This document shows positions 57,329 to 64,000 of a stretch of 64,000 bases of DNA, in pieces. Under the pieces are notes generated by a model. That model was not told the origin of the DNA. It saw nothing but the letters and a program-made list of their open reading frames with translations, and did not search any database. Position 1 is the stretch's first letter. Each line of letters begins with the position of its first letter. This DNA is from Streptomyces ortus (GTDB taxonomy: Bacteria; Actinomycetota; Actinomycetes; Streptomycetales; Streptomycetaceae). Location: assembly GCF_026341275.1 (NCBI RefSeq), contig NZ_JAIFZO010000002.1, positions 3,314,018-3,378,017 on the forward strand, read 5' to 3'. The translations under genes were made by a program, and so were the position numbers.

Positions 57329-60300
57329 GTGCACCTCAAGGCTCTGACCCTGCGCGGGTTCAAATCGTTCGCCTCGGCCACCACGCTGCGGTTCGAGCCG
57401 GGTATCACCTGCGTCGTGGGGCCCAACGGCTCCGGCAAGTCCAATGTCGTGGACGCACTCAGCTGGGTCATGGGGGAGCAGGGCGCCAAGTCGCTGCGCG
57501 GCGGCAAGATGGAGGACGTCATCTTCGCCGGCACCACCGGGCGGCCCCCGCTGGGCCGCGCGGAGGTCTCGCTGACGATCGACAACTCCGACGGTGCGCT
57601 GCCCATCGAGTACGCCGAGGTCACCATCACGCGGATCATGTTCCGCAACGGCGGCAGCGAGTACCAGATCAACGGCGACACGTGTCGACTGCTGGACATC
57701 CAGGAGCTGTTGTCCGACTCCGGTATCGGCCGTGAGATGCACGTCATCGTCGGGCAGGGCCAGCTCGACTCCGTCCTGCACGCCGATCCGATGGGCCGCC
57801 GTGCCTTCATCGAGGAGGCCGCGGGCGTCCTCAAGCACCGCAAGCGCAAGGAGAAGGCGCTGCGGAAGCTGGACGCGATGCAGGCCAACCTCGCGCGTGT
57901 GCAGGACCTCACGGACGAACTGCGGCGGCAGTTGAAGCCCCTCGGCCGGCAGGCCGCCGTCGCCCGCCGGGCCGCCGTCATCCAGGCCGACCTGCGGGAC
58001 GCCCGGCTGAGGCTGCTCGCCGACGATCTCGTACGGCTGCGGGGGGCGCTGCAGGCCGAGGTCGCCGACGAGGCCGCGCTCAAGGAGCGCAAGGAGGCCG
58101 CCGAGGCCGAGTTGCGGAAGGCCCTCCAGCGCGAGGCGGTGCTGGAGGACGAGGTGCGGCGGCTCGCGCCGCGGCTGCAGCGCGCCCAGCAGACCTGGTA
58201 CGAGCTGTCGCAGCTGGCCGAGCGGGTGCGCGGCACGGTCTCGCTGGCGGACGCCCGGGTGACGAGCGCCACCGCCCAGCCGCCGGAGGAGCGGCGCGGA
58301 CGCGACCCCGAGGACATGGAGCGCGAGGCCGCGCGGGTACGTGAGCAGGAGGCCGAGCTCGAAGCGGCCCTGGAAGCGGCCGAGTACGCCCTGGAGGACA
58401 CGGTCGCCCACCGGGCCGACCTGGAGCGTGAACTGGCGGTGGAGGAGCGGCGCCTGAAGGACGTGGCCCGGGCCATCGCCGACCGCCGCGAGGGGCTGGC
58501 CCGGCTGAGCGGTCAGGTCAACGCGGCCCGTTCGCGGGCCGCCTCCGCCCAGTCCGAGATCGACCGGCTCGCCGCTGCCCGCGACGGGGCGCAGGACCGC
58601 GCGGTCGCCGCCCAGGAGGAGTACGAGCAGCTCAAGGCGGAGGTCGACGGGCTGGACGCGGGTGACGAGGAACTCGCCGCGCGGCACGAGGCGGCCAGAA
58701 GGGCCCTCGCCGACGCCGAGTCCGCGCTGACCGCGGCGCGTGAGGCGGCCACCTCCGCCGAGCGCGGGCGCGCGGCCACGCAGGCACGGCGTGACGCGCT
58801 CGCGCTCGGCCTGCGCCGCAAGGACGGTACGGGGGCGCTGCTCGCGGCGAAGGACCGGCTGGCGGGTCTGCTCGGCCCCGCCGCCGAACTGCTCACGGTC
58901 GCCCCGGGCCACGAGGTCGCGCTGGCGGCGGCCTTCGGCGCGGCGGCGGACGCGATCGCGGTGACCACGCCCGCCTCGGCCGCCGAAGCGATCCGCCTGC
59001 TCCGCAAACAGGACGCGGGCCGCGCGGCGCTGCTGCTGGCGGGTGCCCCGGAGCCGACGCCCACGTCGGGGCCGGGGGCTCCCACGACCGACGGGGTCTC
59101 CCCGACGACCGGCGGGCAGGGGCCGACGGCCGGCGGGGAGAACCCGACGACCGGCGGCCAGGCCCCGACGACCGGCGGGGAGGACCCGACAACCGGCGGG
59201 CAGGGGCCGACGGCCGACGGGGAGGACCCGACGACCGGCCGTCAGGGCCTGACGACCGACGGGCAGGACCGGCACCTCGCGGGTCCGGGCTCCGCCGGGT
59301 CCAGTGGTCTTGTTGGGTCCGTTGGGTCCGTCGGTTCTACCGGTCCTGGCGGTCCTGGCGACCCAACCGGTTCCGGCGACCCAGCCGGTTCCGGCGCCCC
59401 GGCCGGTGCCGACGGCGGAGGTGGCGGGCATGTCGTGGCCCGCCCCGGCGACCCCGCCCGCCTCGGCGACCCCGCCCGTGCCGGGGACGGGCACACCCCG
59501 GCCCCTCCCGGTGGGGCGCCGTTCGCGGCCGATCTTGTGCGGGCGTCGGCCGAGTTGATGCCCGCCGTGCGGCGGCTGCTGCGGGGGATCGTCGTGGTGG
59601 ACACCCTGGAGGACGCCGAGGATCTCGTCTACGCGCGGCCCGAGCTGACCGCCGTGACCGCCGAGGGGGATCTGCTCGGGGCGCACTTCGCGCAGGGCGG
59701 TTCCGCCGGGGCGCCCAGTCTGCTCGAAGTGCAGGCGTCGGTGGACGAGGCCACGACGGAGCTGGCGGAGCTCGCCGTGCTGTGCGAGGAGCTGAGCGCC
59801 GCACAGCACCGCGCCACCGAGCTGCGCAAGGAACGAAGCGCGCGCGTGGAGGAGTTGGGCGAGCGGCGGCGCGCGGGGGAGCGGGAGAGGTCCCAGGTCG
59901 CCCAGCAGCTCGGCCGGCTGGCCGGGCAGGCGCGGGGTGCCGTGGGTGAGGCCGAGCGGAGCACCGCCGCGGCGGCACGTGCGCAGGAAGCGCTCGACCG
60001 GGCCGTGGAGGAGGCGGAGGAGCTGGCCGAACGGCTCGTCGTCGCCGAGGAGATGCCGGTCGAGGAGGAACCCGACACCTCCGTACGGGACCGGCTCGCG
60101 GCCGACGGTGCCAACGCGCGGCAGACCGAGATGGAGGCCCGGCTCCAGGTGCGTACGCACGAGGAGCGGGTCAAGGGGCTCGCCGGGCGGGCCGACTCGC
60201 TCGACCGGGCCGCGCGCACCGAACGCGAGGCACGGGCCCGGGCCGAACAGCGCCGGGCGCGCCTGCGGCACGAGGCCGCGGTCGCCGGGGCGGTCGCCTC

Positions 60301-61315
60301 CGGCGCACGGCAGCTCCTCGCCCACGTCGAGGTCTCCCTCGGCCGGGCTGACGAGGAGCGCACAGCCGCGGAGAGCGCCAAGGCGCGCCGTGAGCAGGAC
60401 CTCGTCGGCGCCCGCAGCCAGGGCCGCGACCTCAAGGCCGAGCTGGACAAGCTCACGGACTCGGTGCACCGCGGCGAGGTGCTCGGGGCCGAGAAGCGGC
60501 TGCGGATCGAGCAGTTGGAGGCGAAGGCGCTGGAGGAGCTGGGCGTCGAACCGGCGGGCCTGGTCGCGGACTTCGGGCCCACCCAGCTCGTCCCGCCCTC
60601 CCTGCCCGCCGAGGGCGAGGAGCTGCCGGACGACCCGGAGCATCCGCGCAACCAGCCCCGCCCCTTCCACCGGTCCGAGCAGGAGAAGCGGCTCAAGGCG
60701 GCCGAGCGGGCCTACCAGCAGCTCGGGAAGGTCAACCCGCTCGCGCTGGAGGAGTTCGCCGCGTTGGAGGAACGCCACAAGTTCCTCAGCGAGCAGCTGG
60801 AGGACCTGAAGAAGACGCGTATCGATCTTCTCCAGGTGGTGAAGGAGGTCGACGAGCGGGTCGAGCAGGTCTTCACCGAGGCGTTCCGGGACACGGCACG
60901 GGAGTTCGAAGGGGTCTTCGGGCGGCTGTTCCCGGGCGGCGACGGACGGCTGATCCTGACCGATCCCGACAACATGCTCACCACGGGCGTCGACGTCGAG
61001 GCGAGGCCGCCGGGCAAGAAGGTCAAGCGGCTCTCGCTGCTCTCCGGCGGCGAGCGGTCGCTGACCGCCGTCGCGATGCTCGTGTCGATCTTCAAGGCCC
61101 GCCCCAGCCCGTTCTACGTGATGGACGAGGTCGAGGCGGCGCTCGACGACACCAATCTGCAGCGGCTGATCGGGATCATGCGGGAGCTGCAGGAGGCCTC
61201 GCAGCTGATCGTCATCACGCACCAGAAGCGGACGATGGAGGTCGCCGACGCGCTGTACGGCGTCTCCATGCAGGGCGACGGAGTGTCGAAGGTCATCAGC
61301 CAGCGACTGCGCTGA
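57329..61315 (+). CDS. smc: Chromosome partition protein SMC, with a large repeat insertion in the hinge
   Basis: A 1328-residue SMC ATPase of the condensin-type complex with ScpA/ScpB, needed for chromosome organisation and segregation during sporulation. Walker A is CVVGPNGSGKSN near residue 30; the signature is LSLLSGGERSLTAVAML and Walker B VMDEVEAALDD near the C-terminus. Two long coiled coils flank the hinge (GLLGPAAELLTVAPGHEVALAAAFGAAADAIAV through RLLRGIVVVDTLEDAEDLVYARPELTAVTAEGDLLGAHFAQGG). Residues about 573-730 within the hinge are a low-complexity insertion: nine consecutive PTTGGQx-type heptads (585-647), then Gly/Ser/Pro/Asp-rich sequence. The usual length, as I remember it, is nearer 1190. 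GTG start at 57329. Confidence 0.95.
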   Translation: MHLKALTLRGFKSFASATTLRFEPGITCVVGPNGSGKSNVVDALSWVMGEQGAKSLRGGKMEDVIFAGTTGRPPLGRAEVSLTIDNSDGALPIEYAEVTITRIMFRNGGSEYQINGDTCRLLDIQELLSDSGIGREMHVIVGQGQLDSVLHADPMGRRAFIEEAAGVLKHRKRKEKALRKLDAMQANLARVQDLTDELRRQLKPLGRQAAVARRAAVIQADLRDARLRLLADDLVRLRGALQAEVADEAALKERKEAAEAELRKALQREAVLEDEVRRLAPRLQRAQQTWYELSQLAERVRGTVSLADARVTSATAQPPEERRGRDPEDMEREAARVREQEAELEAALEAAEYALEDTVAHRADLERELAVEERRLKDVARAIADRREGLARLSGQVNAARSRAASAQSEIDRLAAARDGAQDRAVAAQEEYEQLKAEVDGLDAGDEELAARHEAARRALADAESALTAAREAATSAERGRAATQARRDALALGLRRKDGTGALLAAKDRLAGLLGPAAELLTVAPGHEVALAAAFGAAADAIAVTTPASAAEAIRLLRKQDAGRAALLLAGAPEPTPTSGPGAPTTDGVSPTTGGQGPTAGGENPTTGGQAPTTGGEDPTTGGQGPTADGEDPTTGRQGLTTDGQDRHLAGPGSAGSSGLVGSVGSVGSTGPGGPGDPTGSGDPAGSGAPAGADGGGGGHVVARPGDPARLGDPARAGDGHTPAPPGGAPFAADLVRASAELMPAVRRLLRGIVVVDTLEDAEDLVYARPELTAVTAEGDLLGAHFAQGGSAGAPSLLEVQASVDEATTELAELAVLCEELSAAQHRATELRKERSARVEELGERRRAGERERSQVAQQLGRLAGQARGAVGEAERSTAAAARAQEALDRAVEEAEELAERLVVAEEMPVEEEPDTSVRDRLAADGANARQTEMEARLQVRTHEERVKGLAGRADSLDRAARTEREARARAEQRRARLRHEAAVAGAVASGARQLLAHVEVSLGRADEERTAAESAKARREQDLVGARSQGRDLKAELDKLTDSVHRGEVLGAEKRLRIEQLEAKALEELGVEPAGLVADFGPTQLVPPSLPAEGEELPDDPEHPRNQPRPFHRSEQEKRLKAAERAYQQLGKVNPLALEEFAALEERHKFLSEQLEDLKKTRIDLLQVVKEVDERVEQVFTEAFRDTAREFEGVFGRLFPGGDGRLILTDPDNMLTTGVDVEARPPGKKVKRLSLLSGGERSLTAVAMLVSIFKARPSPFYVMDEVEAALDDTNLQRLIGIMRELQEASQLIVITHQKRTMEVADALYGVSMQGDGVSKVISQRLR
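59081..59269 (+). repeat. smc: 21-bp tandem repeat inside smc (nine heptad codon units)
   Basis: Nine consecutive 21-bp units encode PT(T/A)(G/D)G(Q/E)x-type heptads (residues 585-647; the last two units are more diverged). Unit DNA resembles CCGACGACCGGCGGGCAGG. The array is in frame and part of the hinge insertion. Confidence 0.92.
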
Positions 61316-61656
61316 CCCTCGCCCGAACGGCGGTATCCGTCGTCCCGCCCGCCCGGGAGCAGCCGTACGCGACCCGTGGCGGTTGCGGCGTTCCCCGCGC
61401 CGCTTACGGGGTATTCGTAGCTACGCAGTCCTTATCTCTTCAAGTCTTGAACACTACTCCGTCACATTGAGTGGTTTCTCGTCGCCAAGTCCATACCGGA
61501 CCCCCTGTTGACTTCGAAACTTGAAGGCATAGTCTCTGCTTCGTTGCTTTTACCTTCAGGTGGTGGGTGGCGTAAACGTGTGCGCCACTGGAGACACCGT
61601 CCGGAAGGGCTCGCCCCCACCCCCGGCAGTGAGGCCGGTGGCCCGAGGAGTTACAC
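61316..61656. promoter_or_regulatory. 341-bp control region of glcP
   Basis: This region is AT-rich for the genome from about 61415. It contains two related 13-mers, TTCAAGTCTTGAA (61439-61451, a perfect odd palindrome) and TTCGAAACTTGAA (61513-61525). The second lies between TTGACT (61508-61513) and TAGTCT (61530-61535), a possible promoter with 16-base spacing. The pair looks like an operator set for a carbon-source regulator. Confidence 0.6.
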
Positions 61657-63078
61657 GTGACCAGCACAGCGCCGCAGTCACCCAAGTCCGGAGCCCGAGC
61701 GGCTCACCCCGAGCATCTGGGGCATGTCATCTTCATCGCGGCGGCTGCCGCGATGGGTGGATTCCTCTTCGGCTACGACAGTGCCGTGATCAACGGTGCG
61801 GTCGAGGCCATCCGTGACCGGTACGAGGTCGGTTCCGCTGCCCTGGCCCAGGTCATCGCCATCGCCCTGATCGGCTGTGCGATCGGCGCGGCGACCGCGG
61901 GCCGGATCGCGGACCGGATCGGCCGGATCCGCTGCATGCAGATCTCGGCGGTGCTGTTCACCGTCAGCGCGGTCGGTTCCGCCCTGCCCTTCGCCCTGTA
62001 CGACCTGGCGTTCTGGCGGGTGATCGGCGGGTTCGCGATCGGTATGGCCTCGGTCATCGGCCCGGCCTACATCGCCGAGGTCTCCCCGGCCGCCTACCGC
62101 GGCCGGCTCGGCTCCTTCCAGCAGGCCGCGATCGTGATCGGCATCGCCATCTCGCAGCTCGTCAACTGGGGCATCCTCAACGCGGCCGACGGCGACCAGC
62201 GCGGCAACGTGATGGGCCTGGAGGCCTGGCAGGTCATGCTCGGGGTGATGGTCATCCCGGCCGTCCTGTACGGCCTGCTGTCCTTCGCCATCCCCGAGTC
62301 CCCGCGCTTCTTGATCTCCGCGGGCCGCGACGCGCGCGCCCGTGAGGTGCTGCGCGAGGTCGAGGGCGACCACATCGACCTCGACGCCCGTGTCGCCGAG
62401 ATCGAGCAGGCCATGCGCAGCGAGCACAAGTCGAACTTCCGGGACCTGCTGGGCGGCAGCTTCTTCTTCAAGCCGATCGTGTGGATCGGTATCGGGCTCT
62501 CGGTGTTCCAGCAGTTCGTCGGTATCAACGTGGCGTTCTACTACTCCTCCACGCTGTGGCAGTCGGTGGGCGTGGACCCGACCGACTCCTTCCTGTACTC
62601 CTTCACCACGTCGATCATCAACATCGTCGGCACCGTGATCGCCATGATCTTCGTCGACCGGATCGGCCGCCGCCCGCTGGCCCTCATCGGCTCGGTCGGC
62701 ATGGTCATCGGCCTCGGCCTGGAGGCCTGGGCCTTCTCCTACGACCTCGTCGACGGCAAACTGCCCGCCACCCAGGGCTGGGTCGCGCTCATCGCCGCCC
62801 ACGTCTTCGTCCTCTTCTTCGCCCTGTCGTGGGGTGTGGTGGTGTGGGTCTTCCTCGGCGAGATGTTCCCCAACAAGCTCCGCGCCGCCGCCCTGGGCGT
62901 GGCCGCCGCCGCGCAGTGGATCGCCAACTGGGCCATCACCGCGAGCTTCCCGTCGCTGGCCGACTGGAACCTGTCCGCGACCTACGTGATCTACACGGTC
63001 TTCGCCGCGCTCTCCATCCCCTTCGTCCTCAAGTTCGTCAAGGAGACCAAGGGCAAGACCCTGGAAGAAATGGGCTAA
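61657..63078 (+). CDS. glcP: Major-facilitator glucose permease
   Basis: A 473-residue, 12-TM sugar porter. It has GGFLFGYDSAVINGA in TM1, GRIADRIGRIRCMQ (loop 2-3), the PESPRFLI sequence after TM6, FQQFVGINVAFYYSS in TM7 and DRIGRRPLALIG (loop 8-9). These features, and its position after smc, match GlcP1, the main glucose transporter of S. coelicolor. GTG at 61657 has AGGAG seven bases upstream. The C-terminus FVKETKGKTLEEM is typical. Confidence 0.93.
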   Translation: MTSTAPQSPKSGARAAHPEHLGHVIFIAAAAAMGGFLFGYDSAVINGAVEAIRDRYEVGSAALAQVIAIALIGCAIGAATAGRIADRIGRIRCMQISAVLFTVSAVGSALPFALYDLAFWRVIGGFAIGMASVIGPAYIAEVSPAAYRGRLGSFQQAAIVIGIAISQLVNWGILNAADGDQRGNVMGLEAWQVMLGVMVIPAVLYGLLSFAIPESPRFLISAGRDARAREVLREVEGDHIDLDARVAEIEQAMRSEHKSNFRDLLGGSFFFKPIVWIGIGLSVFQQFVGINVAFYYSSTLWQSVGVDPTDSFLYSFTTSIINIVGTVIAMIFVDRIGRRPLALIGSVGMVIGLGLEAWAFSYDLVDGKLPATQGWVALIAAHVFVLFFALSWGVVVWVFLGEMFPNKLRAAALGVAAAAQWIANWAITASFPSLADWNLSATYVIYTVFAALSIPFVLKFVKETKGKTLEEMG

Positions 63079-63200
63079 CCAGGGCCGGCCCGTGGGCCCG
63101 TCGGGCCGACACCGCCCCACCGGCCCGGGGGGAGGGGCTCAAACCCCCGCCGCCCCTCCCCCCGTACACATAAGAGGGTGTGCCGCCCCGGTTCCGTGGC

Positions 63201-64000
63201 CTACAGGGCCTTGAGCCGGGGCAGCACGTTTTCGCAGAACAGGTGCATGCTGCGCCACCCCTCGTCGACGGACATCCCGCCGGACAGCGGATGCAGTACG
63301 TAGCTGTCGAGGCCCAGCGCCAGGCACTCCTCCGGTGTCACGATCCGGTAGACGCCCTCGGCACGCAGCTCCTCCACCGTCGTGGCCGCGGACTTCACCG
63401 CCGAGCGGATGTCGGAGGACTGCCAGGAGGCGTACGTCCTGGCCTCGTGCAGAAAGTGCCGGCCGTGCTCGGCCCAGGCGCGGTCCGGGTCCTCGGCGAG
63501 GTGCAGCAGCGGGGTCACGGCCGCGGGCATCATGGTCCAGCCCTCGGTGCCGTACTCGACGAGCCGCTCCTTGTAGTACGCCTCGATCTCCGGCAGGTGC
63601 GCGCTGGGGAAGAACGGCAGACCGAGCCGCGCCGCGCGCCGGGCCGCCGCCTTCGAGGAGCCGCCCACCAGCAGGAGGGGGTGCGGCTCCGAGAAGGGCC
63701 GCGGAGTGACCCGTACCGTACGGCCGCGGTACTCGAAGTCCTCGCCGGTCCATGCCTTCAGCAGGGTCTCCAGCAACTCGTCCTGGAGGGCGCCGCGGCG
63801 CTTGTAGTCGACGTCGAAGAGGGCGTACTCCTCGGGCCGGTAGCCGATGCCCGCGACCGTGACGAGCCGGCCGCCGCTGAGGAGGTCGAGCACGGCGATG
63901 TCCTCGGCCAGGCGCAGCGGGTCGTGCAGCGGGCCGATGATCGCCGAGACCGTGACCGCGATCTTGCGGGTGGCGCCGAAGACCGCGCCCGCGTTGGTGA
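63201..64000 (-). CDS. LLM-class flavin/F420-dependent oxidoreductase, 5' end outside window
   Basis: The frame stays open to the window edge, so the N-terminus is missing; about 265 residues are visible. The upstream part reads TRKIAVTVSAIIGPLHDPLRLAEDIAVLDLLSGGRLVTVAGIGYRPEEYALF, the classical luciferase-like monooxygenase barrel. VTPRPFSEPHPLLLVGGSSKAAARRAARLGLPFFPS is the cofactor-phosphate region. Family members use FMN or F420; which one is not clear from this part. Located convergently to glcP, 122 bp away. Confidence 0.85.
   Translation of the reverse strand, partial: TNAGAVFGATRKIAVTVSAIIGPLHDPLRLAEDIAVLDLLSGGRLVTVAGIGYRPEEYALFDVDYKRRGALQDELLETLLKAWTGEDFEYRGRTVRVTPRPFSEPHPLLLVGGSSKAAARRAARLGLPFFPSAHLPEIEAYYKERLVEYGTEGWTMMPAAVTPLLHLAEDPDRAWAEHGRHFLHEARTYASWQSSDIRSAVKSAATTVEELRAEGVYRIVTPEECLALGLDSYVLHPLSGGMSVDEGWRSMHLFCENVLPRLKAL

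Noticed and set aside
57146..61222. A 1358-codon open frame antisense to smc
   Set aside because: In GC-rich DNA the antisense frame of a long gene stays open by codon bias; it has no domain and lies wholly within smc.

Overview
The window is chromosomal DNA from a high-GC actinomycete, almost certainly a Streptomyces. Evidence: strongly GC-biased third codon positions, frequent GTG starts, two four-gene conservon (cvn) operons, an HU protein with a long Lys/Ala tail, an acyl-CoA carboxylase epsilon subunit, and a gene order (accB-accE, cvn, gltX, tRNA Gln/Glu, ndgR-leuCD, hupS, fbiD, gpsA, ddl, thiL-thiD, rpmB, recG, rsmD-coaD, rpmF-rnc-mutM, acyP-smc-glcP) that matches what I remember of the central S. 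coelicolor chromosome. Names taken from that synteny are marked as such.

Layout. 1-5.1 kb: 3' part of a polysaccharide lyase family 8 gene, the carboxylase pair accB-accE, and a convergent secreted SGNH hydrolase. 5.5-16.2 kb: two tandem conservons, both on the minus strand. 16.7-20.2 kb: a small repeat-bearing protein, an FAH-family hydrolase overlapping gltX, and a HAD phosphatase. 20.3-20.9 kb: five tRNA genes (Gln-Glu-Glu-Gln-Glu) and a terminator. 21-24 kb: the IclR regulator ndgR divergent from leuCD. 24.2-29.5 kb: a small helical protein, hupS, fbiD, an acyltransferase coupled to gpsA, and ddl. 29.7-35 kb: DUF3515 lipoprotein, stand-alone Lrp ligand-binding protein, thiL-thiD, rpmB, DAK2-domain protein. 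35.2-40.2 kb: a very large TPR-like protein coupled to an Hsp90-family ATPase. 40.3-48.5 kb: recG, rsmD-coaD, a DivIVA-like coiled-coil protein, yceD-like/rpmF/rnc, mutM, and an HxlR regulator.

48.55-54.93 kb is a 6.4-kb integrated element inserted at the 3' end of a CAP-domain protein gene. It is bounded by a 13-bp direct repeat and carries a compact int-xis-rep module, a GntR/UTRA repressor with repeated operators, a 1.1-kb non-coding segment with two long inverted repeats, and one low-GC membrane-anchored cargo protein of unknown function. No tra (FtsK-like) gene is present, so it looks like a minimal or mobilisable relative of the actinobacterial AICEs.

54.9-64 kb: the CAP-domain host gene, acyP, a small coiled-coil protein, smc with a large low-complexity insertion in its hinge, the glucose permease glcP with paired operator-like sites, and the 3' part of an LLM-type oxidoreductase running off the window.

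Most notable: the mini-element with its unknown cargo gene and nested inverted repeats; the coupled Hsp90/TPR pair; the heptad-repeat insertion in the SMC hinge; a dispersed 23-bp intergenic repeat family; the 19-bp tandem array beside hupS; and the small protein with two ANPRRT motifs.
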